Below, one piece after another: positions 34,688 through 45,507 of a stretch of 64,000 nt of DNA. This DNA is from Allocatelliglobosispora scoriae. GTDB lineage: Bacteria > Actinomycetota > Actinomycetes > Mycobacteriales > Micromonosporaceae. Position numbers and translations under genes: made by a program. Each line of letters begins with the position of its first letter. The stretch's first letter is position 1. Location: contig NZ_JACHMN010000002.1 of assembly GCF_014204945.1 (NCBI RefSeq), positions 1,316,503 to 1,380,502 on the forward strand. Direction: 5' to 3'. The notes below the pieces were generated by a model. It was not told where the DNA came from and made no database searches. It saw only the letters and a list, made by a program, of their open reading frames with translations.

Positions 34688-35713
34688 CTATCGCCGCCGG
34701 TACGCAGCGTCCCTGACCGATAGCGGGTGGTAGCCGGCGTCGGCCGGGTTGAGCGTCACGCCGGGCGGGACGATCTCGTCGATCCGGTCCAGGATCTCCG
34801 GGCTCAGCGTCACCTTGACCGCTCCGAGCTGCGACTCCAGGTGCTCCAGCGTGCGCGGGCCGATGATCGCCGAGGTGACCGCCGGGTGCTGGAGCACGAA
34901 GGCGAGCGCCAGGTGGATCAGCGAGATGCCCGCCTCGTCGGCGAGCGCGGCGAGCTGCTCCACCGCGACCAGCTTCGACGCGTTCGCCGGTGTCGTCGGG
35001 TCGTAGCGCTCGGGCATCCGGCTCGCCCGCGAGGAGATCGGCGCGGTGAGCTCCCTGGAGTAACGCCCGGACAGCCAGCCGCCGCCGAGCGGGCTCCACG
35101 GCAGCACCGCCAGGCCGTACTGCTGGGCCACCGGCAGCACCTCGCGCTCGATGCCCCGGGTGAGGATGGAGTAGGGCGGCTGCTCGGCGACGACCCGCTC
35201 GCGGCCCCGTCGCTGCGCGATCCACTGCCCCTCGACGATCGCCGAGGCGGGGAAGGTCGAGGTACCGATGTATCGGATCTTGCCCTGGTGCACCAGATCG
35301 CTCAGCGCGCCGAGGGTCTCGTCGAAGTCGGTGTCCGGGTCCGGCCGGTGCACCTGGTAGAGGTCGATCCACTCGGTCTGCAGCCGGGTCAGGCTCGCCT
35401 CGACCTCGCGGATGATCCAGCGTCGGGAGTTGCCCCGGTGGTTGGGGTGCTCGCCGATCTGCATGTGGAACTTGCTGGCGAGAAAGACGTCGTCGCGGCG
35501 CCCGGCGAGCGCCTTGCCGACGATGATCTCCGATTCGCCCTGCGAGTAGACGTCGGCGGTGTCGACGATGTTGATGCCCTCGTCCAGTGCCCGGTGGATG
35601 ATCCGGATGCCGTCGGCGTGGTCGGCGTTGGCGCGCGAACCGAAGTTCATCGCGCCCAGGGTCAGCGGGCTGACCTTGACGCCGGTGCGGCCGAAGGGTC
35701 GAAGCTCGGTCAT
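34688..35713 (-). CDS. Aldo/keto reductase
   Basis: 341 residues. NADPH-dependent AKR fold: catalytic Asp/Tyr in NIVDTADVYSQGESE, Lys in VFLASKFH, His in YQVHRPDPDT, and C-terminal cofactor loop IIGPRTLEHLESQLGA. It resembles the AKR11/12-like group of YghZ/Tas type reductases acting on small carbonyls. ATG at 35713 follows AGAGGAGCACC. Stands alone between lipoprotein genes; physiological substrate not predictable. Confidence 0.93.
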   Translation of the reverse strand: MTELRPFGRTGVKVSPLTLGAMNFGSRANADHADGIRIIHRALDEGINIVDTADVYSQGESEIIVGKALAGRRDDVFLASKFHMQIGEHPNHRGNSRRWIIREVEASLTRLQTEWIDLYQVHRPDPDTDFDETLGALSDLVHQGKIRYIGTSTFPASAIVEGQWIAQRRGRERVVAEQPPYSILTRGIEREVLPVAQQYGLAVLPWSPLGGGWLSGRYSRELTAPISSRASRMPERYDPTTPANASKLVAVEQLAALADEAGISLIHLALAFVLQHPAVTSAIIGPRTLEHLESQLGAVKVTLSPEILDRIDEIVPPGVTLNPADAGYHPLSVRDAAYRRR

Positions 35714-35886
35714 GGTGCTCCTCTGTGCGGTTGCGGTCCGCGGTTCACACCGGCTCACCCCGCAAAACCCCATCTGGGTACGCGGGAAGGCGCCATTGCC
35801 GCGGGGGCCGGTGCCGGGGAGAACCTAGCCAGCCAATTCCCACCAGGTCAATAGGAATTGACGGCGGATAACAGTCCGTTCACAAC

Positions 35887-35924
35887 GATGGCGGCGGCAC
35901 CGGTCGACCGGCACCGCCGCCATC
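35887..35924. terminator. Hairpin terminator
   Basis: 11-bp GC stem (GATGGCGGCGG/CCGCCGCCATC) enclosing an internal CCGGTCGACCGG palindrome, 9 bp beyond the stop of the minus-strand lipoprotein gene at 35933. Confidence 0.7.
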
Positions 35925-35932
35925 CCGTGCGG

Positions 35933-36586
35933 CTATGCCTTGGCGGTGCGCTCCGCGGCGAGGGTGCGCAGCTCCCCCAGCGTCGTGCTGAACCCGTTGC
36001 CGTAGGCGGCCTGGTCGGCGGTCCGCAGCCCGGCGACGCTCATCGTCTTCGACCTGGTCGTGGCGGTCGACGTACCGTCAGCGCCGGCAACGTCGAAGAC
36101 GCCGAAGTCCCAGCTCAACGTCGCGAAGGTCGGGTCGTCCTGGGTGTCGCCGCCCCGGGCCAGGTAGAGCACGGTCGCCTGACCCGGCTCCAGGGTCGAC
36201 ATCTGCACCGTGTCGATCACCCCCGGGGTCGCCCTGGTCAGGGCGATCTCGGCACCGGCTCGGACGGTGGTGCCCGGCGCGGCGAAGAGCACCTCGTCGA
36301 CGCGGTAGGCGGCCCGGCCCTCGGTCACCTTCACCACGGCACCGCGCACGATCAGGTCGGCCGCGTCGGTGAGTTCCTGCACCGTGCCGAAGCCGCGGAG
36401 CTTGCCGTTGCGGGGTGCGTCGCCGGTGGCCGGGGTGGGTGCCGCACTCGTCGCGGCGGCGCTGGTCGGGGCCGCCGCCACCGGGCTCGCCGGAGAACCG
36501 CAGGCCGAGGCGGCGGCGAGCAGCAGCGCTGCGGCGGGCACCGCCACCAGCAGGCGGCGGGCGGACTGGGCGTGGTTCGGGATCAT
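35933..36586 (-). CDS. Lipoprotein with domain shared with the adjacent anti-sigma protein
   Basis: 217 residues. Signal peptide with lipobox LLAAASACGS, Ala/Thr/Pro linker, then a ~140-residue domain beginning LRGFGTVQELTDAADLIVRGAVVKV and ending MSVAGLRTADQA...LGELRTLA. The same domain forms the extracellular part of the neighbouring protein at 36760. ATG at 36586 has GAGGAGCGTC upstream; longer frame rejected. It follows the sigma/anti-sigma pair on the same strand after 173 bp holding a family A palindrome. It might act as a soluble competitor or co-sensor for the anti-sigma domain; that is inference. Confidence 0.72.
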   Translation of the reverse strand: MIPNHAQSARRLLVAVPAAALLLAAASACGSPASPVAAAPTSAAATSAAPTPATGDAPRNGKLRGFGTVQELTDAADLIVRGAVVKVTEGRAAYRVDEVLFAAPGTTVRAGAEIALTRATPGVIDTVQMSTLEPGQATVLYLARGGDTQDDPTFATLSWDFGVFDVAGADGTSTATTRSKTMSVAGLRTADQAAYGNGFSTTLGELRTLAAERTAKA

Positions 36587-36739
36587 GACGCTCCTCGGGT
36601 CGGTCGACATCGCACTTTCACCCGTTATCTGTGCGGCACCGTCGCTCGAGTTCCCACATTCTTTTCGGCGCCGCCCGGTCGCGACCACGCCATGCCACGG
36701 CGTCGCGCGGCCACGATCGTCGCGCGGCCACTATCGTCG

Positions 36740-36756
36740 CAACTCTTGAAGAGTTG
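36740..36756. repeat. Family A palindrome
   Basis: Exact CAACTCTTGAAGAGTTG core 3 bp before the stop codon of the anti-sigma gene (36760), between it and the lipoprotein gene at 36586. Confidence 0.88.
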
Positions 36757-36759
36757 GTG

Positions 36760-37503
36760 TCATGGGCCGGCGAGTTCGCGCAGCTCGTCGAGGCTCGCGC
36801 TGAATCGCCGTTGCGGGGCGGCCGGATCCGGGGTACGCAGCCCGGAGACCGACATGGTCGACGACCGGGCGGTCGCGGTGTCGCCGGTGACGTCGAAGAT
36901 CCCGAAGTCGCCGCTGAGCGGGCGGTAGACACCGTCGTCACCCCGAGCCAGGTAGACGACGACCTGCTGCCCCGCCGCCAGCGCGGACATGCCGAGCCGC
37001 TCGGAGAGCGACATGTCGAGCCCGATCTCGGCACCCGCGACGACCCGCAGACCGTCCCTCGCGAGCAGGACCTCGTCCACCCGCAACCGCACCGGGCGGT
37101 CCGATCCGGCCACGGTCCCGCGTACCACCAGGTCGGCAGCCGCCGTGAGCTCCGCGACCGTGCCGAAACCGCGGATCTTGGCCGGGCCGGGGTCCTCGCT
37201 CGTGCCGAGCGTGTCGCTCGGCGACGGGGCGCCGATCACGACGCCGCTGCCCCGGTCGGCGAGGACTCCCCCGGCGACGATGCCACCGGCGAGCACGATC
37301 GCGACGGCTCCGAAGGCGAGTGCCGGGCGCCACCGCGCCACCGCCCGACGGGGAGCCGGCGCCGTGTCGCGCTCGATGGCGGCCATCAGCTTCGCCCGGT
37401 GGTGCAGGTGGCGGCCGGGTGGCAGCTCCCGCTGCCCCGGGTCGGGCAGCACGGCGGCGAGCTCCGCCCACTCGGGCTCGTCCTGCGGTGACCGGGTGCT
37501 CAT
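36760..37503 (-). CDS. Membrane anti-sigma-like protein
   Basis: 247 residues. Cytosolic N-terminus (~60 residues), one transmembrane helix (PALAFGAVAIVLAGGIVAGGVL), and an extracytoplasmic domain KIRGFGTVAELTAAADLVVRGTVAG...MSVSGLRTPDPAAPQRRFSASLDELRELAG homologous to the lipoprotein at 35933. ATG overlaps the sigma stop (ATGA at 37500), the usual arrangement for an ECF sigma and its membrane regulator. No zinc-binding anti-sigma motif is visible in the N-terminus, so the contact mode is unclear. Confidence 0.78.
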   Translation of the reverse strand: MSTRSPQDEPEWAELAAVLPDPGQRELPPGRHLHHRAKLMAAIERDTAPAPRRAVARWRPALAFGAVAIVLAGGIVAGGVLADRGSGVVIGAPSPSDTLGTSEDPGPAKIRGFGTVAELTAAADLVVRGTVAGSDRPVRLRVDEVLLARDGLRVVAGAEIGLDMSLSERLGMSALAAGQQVVVYLARGDDGVYRPLSGDFGIFDVTGDTATARSSTMSVSGLRTPDPAAPQRRFSASLDELRELAGP

Positions 37504-38123
37504 CGATTGCCCTCCTGCGCTGGCCGCGAACCGTTCTCACCTGTTGTCTGTCCGGCCGGGGCCGACGGGTTCCCGTGGAGCTGCGCGTCGACGAGCTTGC
37601 CGAGCCGGGCCCGGCCCCGGGACAGCCGCGACCGCACCGTGCCGACCGGCACCCCCAGCGCCCGGGCGGCGCTCTCGTAGTCCAGGCCCTCCCAGAGGCA
37701 CAGCGTGATCACCTCCCGCTCGTGCGGCCGGAGCAGCGCGAGCGCGGCCACGGCGGCCCGGATCCGGCGGGCGTCGTCGAGCTGCCCCGCGACCTGCTCG
37801 GCGTGGTCCGGGGTCGGCGGCTCCACCGGCAGCGCCGCGGCGGCGGCCCGGTAGCGGCGATTGCTGCGGACGTGGTTGCGGGCCTCGTTGGTGGCGATCC
37901 CCAGCAGCCAGGGGCGCAGCGAGCCGCCCTCGTCGCTCACCCGCGCTCGCGACCGCCAGGCCTGCAGGAAGGTCGCCGACATGACGTCCTCGGTGACCGC
38001 CCAGTTGGCGGTCAGCCGGAACGCGTGGTTGTAGACGGCCTTCGCGTACCGGTCGAACAGTTCGGCGAAGACACTCGGGTCGCCCGACCGGACCCGTTCC
38101 CGGATATTCGACTCCACATCCAT
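37500..38123 (-). CDS. ECF-type RNA polymerase sigma factor (SigE-like subgroup)
   Basis: 207 residues. Region 2: DPSVFAELFDRYAKAVYNHAFRLTANWAVTEDVMSATFLQAWR; region 4: LRPHEREVITLCLWEGLDYESAARALGVPVGTVRSRLSRGRARL, close to actinobacterial ECFs that pair with CU044-type or similar membrane proteins. The frame extends upstream to 38627 but the ATG at 38123 starts the conserved domain; sequence beyond it is promoter DNA and a family A repeat. First gene of a sigma, anti-sigma, lipoprotein series. Confidence 0.9.
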   Translation of the reverse strand: MDVESNIRERVRSGDPSVFAELFDRYAKAVYNHAFRLTANWAVTEDVMSATFLQAWRSRARVSDEGGSLRPWLLGIATNEARNHVRSNRRYRAAAAALPVEPPTPDHAEQVAGQLDDARRIRAAVAALALLRPHEREVITLCLWEGLDYESAARALGVPVGTVRSRLSRGRARLGKLVDAQLHGNPSAPAGQTTGENGSRPAQEGNR

Positions 38124-38237
38124 CTTCTGTCCGCAGGCTCCCCCCGAGTTCCCGATGACCTGCGTCACACGGCGTGGCCAGGGGCGGAGCAAGCCTACCG
38201 TCCGCCCACGCGGGGAAAGACCGCGCCGCCATGGGAC

Positions 38238-38254
38238 CGACTCTTCAAGAGTTG
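38238..38254. repeat. Family A palindrome (one mismatch)
   Basis: CGACTCTTCAAGAGTTG with flanks GGGAC and GCGGCGATCTCGG, in the divergent region between the sigma operon and the secreted protease gene. Confidence 0.82.
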
Positions 38255-38376
38255 CGGCGATCTCGGGGTGGGCGGCGAGTCCATTCTCGACTGTCGCAAG
38301 GGTGACTTGAGGTGGCGACCGGCGGCGGGGATGACGATGGTGAGTCCCTACACGCCCAACGGCTGAGGAGATCATC

Positions 38377-39684
38377 ATGGCCCGATGGAAGCAGGTGGCC
38401 GTCGGCGCGTTCGCGCTGGCCCTGGTCACCGCGCTCGTCCCGTCCACCGCGACCAGCGCCGCACCGCCCCCGGCCGCCGCACCACAGCCGGCCGCCGCAC
38501 CGAACGGCACGGACGACTTCGCCGAGGAGGCGGCCGGGTTCGCCAAGGAACGCGGCATCACCGAGGCCGAGGCCCGCAAGCGGATGGCCTGGCAGCTCGT
38601 CGCGCCGGACCTCGACGCCCGGCTCACGACCGACCTGGGCAGCCGCTACGGCGCGCTCTGGATCGACGTGCGCAATGGCGACCGGGTGACGATCGGCGTC
38701 ACCGGGACGGTCGACGCGGCAGCCCAGGCCACCGTCAAGGCGGCCACGGCGGCGTTCGGCCTGACGGTCTACGACCTCATCCCGGTCAAGCGGTCGTGGG
38801 CGAAGCTCTCGGCCGACAACGACTGGCTCGCCGGCGAGGTGATCCGGGTCAACGCGGGGGCGACGGTGATGCTCAGCGCCGGCATCCGCACCGACCTCAA
38901 CGCGGTGCAGGTCGGCGTACCCGCCGATGGGGTTCTTACCGCCGCCCAGAAGGCGTTCGTGGAGGCGGCCCGGACCCGGCTCGGCGCCGGCCTGGTCTTG
39001 GGCACCTCGCCGAGCCGCGGGTTCGAGGCGTTCGCCGGGTGCGACTCGCCCTACTGCGACCCGCCGCTGCGGGGCGGCGTGAAGATCAACTACCCGGGCG
39101 TCACCGCCTGCACGCTCGGGTTCATCGCCCAGAGCAAGGTCGACAGCAAGAAGTACATGGTGACCGCCGGGCACTGCGCGATGGACCGCCTCGGCAACTG
39201 GTGGAGCAAGAACGCCGGGCTCAGCGAGTTCAAGGTCGGTGCGGTGCACCACTGGATCTTCGACACCTACATCGGCGACATGGCGATCATCCGGATCGAC
39301 GACCCGTCGGCGATCGGCTGGAACCCGCAGCCCTGGGTGATGGTGACCTGGGGCCTGTCCACCACGGAGAACTTCACCTATCACATCAGCTCCGACAACA
39401 TGAGCGTCGTCGGGATGCGCATCTGCACCACCGGGATGAAGACCCGGATGAGCAACTGCAGCTACGTCACGGAGCTCGGCCTCACCGCCAACCTCGACGG
39501 CCTGCCGATGCGCAACCTGGGCCGCACCGACAACTGCAGCCAGCACGGCGACAGCGGCGCCCCGATGTACGCCAGCCACGTCGGCTACGGCATCCTCGTC
39601 GGCGGCGTCGAGGGTGACTGCGACACCGTCTACCAGGGCATCCGGACGGTCGAGCGGGAGCTGAACGTCAACATCCTGCACTGA
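38377..39684 (+). CDS. Secreted trypsin-like serine protease (S1 family)
   Basis: 435 residues: signal peptide (VAVGAFALALVTALVPSTATSA), a ~190-residue propeptide-like region (FAEERGIT...; alpha-lytic-type pro-region style) and a chymotrypsin-fold domain with the triad H266 (TAGHC), D301 (GDMAII) and S393 (HGDSGAP). Paired cysteines (CDSPYC, CTTGM/CSY, CSQHG/CDT) suggest disulfides. ATG at 38377 follows GAGGAGATCATC. Likely exported and matured by removal of the pro-region; convergent with the GH1 gene. Confidence 0.9.
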   Translation: MARWKQVAVGAFALALVTALVPSTATSAAPPPAAAPQPAAAPNGTDDFAEEAAGFAKERGITEAEARKRMAWQLVAPDLDARLTTDLGSRYGALWIDVRNGDRVTIGVTGTVDAAAQATVKAATAAFGLTVYDLIPVKRSWAKLSADNDWLAGEVIRVNAGATVMLSAGIRTDLNAVQVGVPADGVLTAAQKAFVEAARTRLGAGLVLGTSPSRGFEAFAGCDSPYCDPPLRGGVKINYPGVTACTLGFIAQSKVDSKKYMVTAGHCAMDRLGNWWSKNAGLSEFKVGAVHHWIFDTYIGDMAIIRIDDPSAIGWNPQPWVMVTWGLSTTENFTYHISSDNMSVVGMRICTTGMKTRMSNCSYVTELGLTANLDGLPMRNLGRTDNCSQHGDSGAPMYASHVGYGILVGGVEGDCDTVYQGIRTVERELNVNILH

Positions 39685-39698
39685 CCGCACGATCACCA

Positions 39699-39714
39699 CA
39701 GCTTTCAAGAGTTG
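39699..39714. repeat. Family A palindrome, degenerate
   Basis: CAGCTTTCAAGAGTTG with the right flank GCGGCGATCGTGG retained, 15 bp after the protease stop codon. The right half and flank match the consensus while the left half has decayed. Confidence 0.65.
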
Positions 39715-39770
39715 CGGCGATCGTGGGTGCGAACCACGGGGCGGCGACGCCGCGGGGTGGGAGCAGCGCA

Positions 39771-39820
39771 GAGCGGGCCGGGAAGTCGCGGATCACCCCC
39801 CGCGCCTTCCCGGCCCGCTC
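39771..39820. terminator. Bidirectional terminator between convergent genes
   Basis: Perfect 15-bp arms 39771-39785 (GAGCGGGCCGGGAAG) and 39806-39820 with a 20-nt loop between the ends of the protease gene and the minus-strand GH1 gene. Confidence 0.75.
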
Positions 39821-39869
39821 GCTCGGCGGTCGGCCGTCACGGCATCCAGGATCCGGCCGGCCGCCGGGT

Positions 39870-41267
<1,398 letters not shown>

Positions 41268-41309
41268 GCCTTCACCGTTCTCTCACCAATCATCGGCAGA
41301 CTCGTCGAG

Positions 41310-41356
41310 CCGGGCCGGCCCCTTGGTGCACGGTGTGTGCGTGGGGGCCGGCCCGG
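41310..41356. terminator. Hairpin between binding-protein and GH1 genes
   Basis: Perfect 13-bp GC arms 41310-41322 (CCGGGCCGGCCCC) and 41344-41356 with a 21-nt loop, just after the stop of the binding-protein gene. It may reduce read-through into GH1, giving excess binding protein as is common in sugar operons. Confidence 0.7.
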
Positions 41357-41364
41357 GTGGGGTG

Positions 41365-42657
41365 TTACAGGAGGGCCTTGACGTCCTTGAGGACCTGGGT
41401 CCAGGCCTCGTCGGGGGTCTGCTTGCCCTGCTCGACACGGGTCAGGCCGTTGATGACCGCGGTGTTGACGTCACCGGACTTCGGGCCCATGTACTGCGGC
41501 ACCATCGTCTTGACACTCTTGGAGAAGATCGCGCCGACCGGGGCGTCGGAGAAGAACGGGTTCTTGAAGTCCTTGATCACCGAGTCCTCGTACAGCGACA
41601 CCGTCGACGGGAAGTTGCCGACCGCGCGGAACACCTTCGCCTGCTGCTCCGGAGCCACCAGCCACTTCGCCAACTCACTGGCCTCCTTGACGTGCTTGCC
41701 CTGCTTGGGCAGCGTCAGGAAGCTACCGCCCCAGTTACCGCCACCACCGGGCACATCAGCGATGTCCCACTTACCCGCGGTGTCCTTGGCCTGCGTCTGG
41801 ATATACGCCATCATCCACGACGGGCACGCCAGGGTCGCGAACGTCCCCTTCGCCATACCCGTGTTCCAGTCCGGCGTCCACGCCGCGATCTTCGCCGACA
41901 ACCCCGCGTTCATCGCCTTGATCGTCAGATCCCACGCCGTCTTCACACCCGGCGCGCTGTCCACCACGACCTTGTCACCGTCGTAGATACCCACCGGCTG
42001 CTGACCCAGGATCGACCGGTACATCACCGCCGGACCGTCCATGAACTTCGCACCGGGCTTGGCCGCCTCGAACTTCACACCCGTCGCGATGAACTCATCC
42101 CACGTCGGCCACAGCTTCGACACCTCAGCCCGGTCCGTCGGCAGACCCGCCTTCGCGAACAGATCCTTGCGGTAGCACATCGCCATCCCGCCGACATCCG
42201 TACCCAGACCGATGACCTTCCCATCCGGAGACGACGCCTGCTGCCACTTCCACGCCGGCCACGCCGACTTCAACTCCGCCCCGCCGTACTCCATCCAGTC
42301 ATAGAACTTCCCCGGCTGCGACGTGAACTGACCGACCCAACCCTCCTCGATCGCCTCGATATCCGCCGCACCACTATTCGTGGCGAGGTGCGCCGCCAGG
42401 TTCTTCTGGTGATCCTCGGTCTTCGTGATCCGCTCCACGATCTCGATATTCGGATGCGCAGCCATGTACTCCGTGTACAACGCCTTATACCCGAACTCAC
42501 CGAACGTCGCGACCGTGAGCTTGACCTTCTCATTACTCGCGGTGTCACTGTCACTGCCACACGCGGCAGTCGTCATGACCAGGGTGGCGGCGAGCAGCGA
42601 GCCCGCCACAGCCGCGAATCTGCGCCGACGATCGGCGCCTGAACGTGCTGAGAGCAT
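41365..42657 (-). CDS. Sugar-binding lipoprotein of ABC importer (family 1)
   Basis: 430 residues. Lipobox LVMTTAACGS, then a family-1 extracellular solute-binding fold (KVKLTVATFGEFGYKALYTEYMAAHPNIEIVERITKTEDHQKNLAAHL...; GKVIGLGTDVGGMAMCYRKDLFAKAGL). These proteins capture oligosaccharides for CebEFG-type importers. ATG at 42657 with GGAGGATCACC upstream. No permease genes accompany it; the next gene is GH1. CebR-like palindromes lie upstream. Ligand probably a beta-gluco-oligosaccharide, by context. Confidence 0.92.
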   Translation of the reverse strand: MLSARSGADRRRRFAAVAGSLLAATLVMTTAACGSDSDTASNEKVKLTVATFGEFGYKALYTEYMAAHPNIEIVERITKTEDHQKNLAAHLATNSGAADIEAIEEGWVGQFTSQPGKFYDWMEYGGAELKSAWPAWKWQQASSPDGKVIGLGTDVGGMAMCYRKDLFAKAGLPTDRAEVSKLWPTWDEFIATGVKFEAAKPGAKFMDGPAVMYRSILGQQPVGIYDGDKVVVDSAPGVKTAWDLTIKAMNAGLSAKIAAWTPDWNTGMAKGTFATLACPSWMMAYIQTQAKDTAGKWDIADVPGGGGNWGGSFLTLPKQGKHVKEASELAKWLVAPEQQAKVFRAVGNFPSTVSLYEDSVIKDFKNPFFSDAPVGAIFSKSVKTMVPQYMGPKSGDVNTAVINGLTRVEQGKQTPDEAWTQVLKDVKALL

Positions 42658-43276
42658 TGGTGATCCTCCAGAACAAGGGGTTGGAGCGGGTGGGTGCTCG
42701 AACTGGAACTGCTGGTTCTGTTCTTGTTGATCTTCCAGAGAGCGCTCCCTGAAGTAACTCAGACATTCGGCCCCTTCCTCGAAACTGTCAAGATGGCGTT
42801 GCTGTGTCGTTACAAATTCCGCCATCCTTCGGCCACCCGCGACCAGGGTGGGGAGGGGGTCTCGTAGTCGTCGATCATTCCGAATGTGTCGTGGTCGCAT
42901 GCCATTCCAACAGCATCTTCACTGACACGATAGCCGAGCGAGCGCTCCCACGGGATCCACCGCCGCCGATGATCTGGTCACGCGCTGGTCGCGAAGCTGT
43001 TACCGAACGTCGCTCAGAGTTGACACACATGCCTTCCCATTGACATCTCAGCGACCGCGGGCGATTCTTGCTCCAGAGAGCGCTCCCTCACATCGTTTGT
43101 CCGACTTAGAGCTCGTTCACCCGTCGAGTCGGAGCATGCAGCGATATTTCGCTTCGTGCGACGGCCTCCGCTGCCCGCGGAGCCGCCGCCGGAGTGCATG
43201 GGGAGGCCTGATGTGCCTGGTCCGGCTTCTTCTCCAGTCGTCGCGTGCGAGCCTAAGCCATCCGTCAGGAGATGTA
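42658..43276. promoter_or_regulatory. Divergent control region with three CebR-like operators
   Basis: A 619-bp gap between the sugar-binding gene and the GH16 gene. It contains three 14-bp sites related to the Streptomyces CebR operator TGGGAGCGCTCCCA: 42737-42750 (AGAGAGCGCTCCCT), 42937-42950 (AGCGAGCGCTCCCA, 12 of 14 matches) and 43075-43088 (identical to the first, including a preceding CC). The first lies about 80 bp before the binding-protein start, the third about 190 bp before the GH16 start. Some stretches are AT-richer. No gene seen. Confidence 0.65.
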
Positions 43277-45487
43277 ATGAGATCCGTCCAGCTCGCGGCG
43301 GCTGCGCCGCGAACTAGTTCCCCCGGCCGACGCCGGCTCTATCTCACGATGAGCCTGCTCGGCGCACTCCTAGCCTCCTATGTGGCCGTGCTCTCGACCT
43401 CGGCGAGCGCGGCCGACACCCTGATCTCGCAGGGCCGGCCCGCCACGGCCTCCTCCATCGAGAACGCCGGCACCCCCGCCGCCAGCGCCGTCGACGGCAA
43501 CCTGACCGGCACCCGCTGGTCCAGTGCCGCGAGCGACCCGCAGTGGATCCAGGTCGACCTCGGCGGCACCGCGACCATCAGCCAGGTCGTCCTGCGCTGG
43601 GAAGCCGCCTACGCCACCGCTTTCCAGGTGCAGACCTCGGCATCCGCCACCGGCCCGTGGACCAACATCTACAGCACCACCACCGGCACCGGCGGCGTGC
43701 AGACGCTCAACGTGACCGGCTCCGGGCGCTACATCCGGGTGAACGGCACAGCACGTGCCACGGTCTACGGCTACTCCCTCTGGGAGTTCCAGGTCTACGG
43801 CACCGTCGCGGGCACCCCCGGCGGCTGTGACACGGTCAACGCCGCGCTCAACCGCCCCGCCACCGCCTCCTCGGTGCAGGCGCCCTTCACGGCGGCCGCC
43901 GCGGTCGACGGCAGCACCGGCACCCGCTGGTCCAGCCTCGCGGCCGACCCGCAGTGGCTCCAGGTCGACCTCGGCACCAGCAAGGCGATCTGCCAGGTCG
44001 GGCTCAACTGGGAGGCGGCCTACGCGTCCGCGTTCCAGATCCAGGTCTCCGAGACCGGCACCGGCGGCTGGACCACCATCTACAGCACCACGACGAGCTC
44101 CGGTGGCGTCCAGACGATCCCGGTGACCGGCACCGGCCGCTTCCTGCGGGTCAACGGGACCGCGCGGGGCACGCAGTGGGGCTACTCGCTCTGGGAGCTG
44201 GTCGTCAACACCGGCACCGGTACGCCGCCCAGCTCGCCCGCGCCGCCCAGCTCCCCGCCGCCGAACTCGCCCTCGCCCAGCCCTTCGACGCAGCCCGGCA
44301 CCGACGTGCTGCTCTCCTACAACAAGCCGGGCGTCGCCTCCACCTCGCAGGATGACGGTGCCTGCTGGCAGTGCCTGCCGCTGCGCGCCTTCGACCTCGA
44401 CCCGGCTTCCCGGTGGGCGACGAGCCCGACCGGCGGCTGGGTGGATCCGGGCTGGATCTACGTCGACCTCGGCGCCACGGCACAGATCCACAAGGTCGTG
44501 CTGCAGTGGGACCCGGCGTACGCCACGGCGTACCAGATCCAGACCTCGGCGGACGCGAACACCTGGACCACGATCTACTCCACCACGACGAGCACCGGGT
44601 TCAAGCAGACCATCACCGGGCTCACCGGCACCGGCCGCTACGTGCGCATGTACGGCACGGCGCGCAGCAGCACCTACGGCTACTCGCTGTGGGAGTTCCA
44701 GGTCTACGGCACCGGCGGCGCACCCACCGCGCCACCGGCCCAGCCCGCCGACCCGGCCTTCCCGGCCAACAACCTGATCTGGAGCGACGAGTTCAACGGT
44801 GCCGCGGGCAGCAAGCCCGACCCGGCCAAGTGGACCATCGACCCGGGCACGGGCCAGAACGGTGAGATCCAGTACTACACCAACAACGAGAACGCGTCGA
44901 TGAACGGCACCGGCGCCCTCGTCATCGAGGCCCGCAAGCAGACCCTCGGCGGCCGCGACTACACCTCGCACCGGATGAACACCGGCACCAAGTTCACCAC
45001 CCAGTACGGCCGGGTCGAGGCGCGGATCCAGGTACCCAAGGGCAACGGCCTGTGGCCCGCGTTCTGGATGATGGGCGCCGACTTCCTCACCGGCCGCCCG
45101 TGGCCCTACAACGGCGAGATCGACATCATGGAGGTCCTCGGCCGCAACACGCTGGAGGGCTACTCCACGCTGCACGCGCCCGCCTACAACGGCGGCAACG
45201 GCTACGGCCAGAAGTACACCGCCCCCGGCGGCGCCGACCTGTCGGCCGGATTCCACGTCTGGGCGGTCGAGTGGAACAGCCAGGGCATGCGCTTCCTGCT
45301 CGACGGCACGCAGGTCTTCTACGCCAGCAAGGCGACGGTCGAGTCGACCCGCGGCCCGTGGGTCTACGACCACCCGTTCTACGTGATCCTCAACCTCGCG
45401 GTCGGCGGCGACTTCCCCGGTCCGGTGGACGCCACCACGCCCTTCCCGTCGCGGATGCTCGTCGACTACGTACGCGTCTACAAGTAA
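43277..45487 (+). CDS. Secreted GH16 endo-beta-glucanase with three discoidin domains
   Basis: 736 residues. Signal peptide (LYLTMSLLGALLASYVAVLSTSASA); discoidin/CBM32-like domains at ~45-180, ~185-310 and ~345-480, the last two separated by a Pro/Ser linker; GH16 domain from ~500. GEIDIMEVLG gives nucleophile E614 and acid/base E619. GH16 enzymes of this motif are usually endo-beta-1,3(4)-glucanases (laminarinases). ATG at 43277 has CAGGAGATGTA upstream. The discoidin modules probably bind the glucan. Likely co-controlled with the sugar-binding gene through the CebR-like sites. Confidence 0.93.
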   Translation: MRSVQLAAAAPRTSSPGRRRLYLTMSLLGALLASYVAVLSTSASAADTLISQGRPATASSIENAGTPAASAVDGNLTGTRWSSAASDPQWIQVDLGGTATISQVVLRWEAAYATAFQVQTSASATGPWTNIYSTTTGTGGVQTLNVTGSGRYIRVNGTARATVYGYSLWEFQVYGTVAGTPGGCDTVNAALNRPATASSVQAPFTAAAAVDGSTGTRWSSLAADPQWLQVDLGTSKAICQVGLNWEAAYASAFQIQVSETGTGGWTTIYSTTTSSGGVQTIPVTGTGRFLRVNGTARGTQWGYSLWELVVNTGTGTPPSSPAPPSSPPPNSPSPSPSTQPGTDVLLSYNKPGVASTSQDDGACWQCLPLRAFDLDPASRWATSPTGGWVDPGWIYVDLGATAQIHKVVLQWDPAYATAYQIQTSADANTWTTIYSTTTSTGFKQTITGLTGTGRYVRMYGTARSSTYGYSLWEFQVYGTGGAPTAPPAQPADPAFPANNLIWSDEFNGAAGSKPDPAKWTIDPGTGQNGEIQYYTNNENASMNGTGALVIEARKQTLGGRDYTSHRMNTGTKFTTQYGRVEARIQVPKGNGLWPAFWMMGADFLTGRPWPYNGEIDIMEVLGRNTLEGYSTLHAPAYNGGNGYGQKYTAPGGADLSAGFHVWAVEWNSQGMRFLLDGTQVFYASKATVESTRGPWVYDHPFYVILNLAVGGDFPGPVDATTPFPSRMLVDYVRVYK

Positions 45488-45507
45488 CCGCGTCCCAGTA
45501 ACCGATC

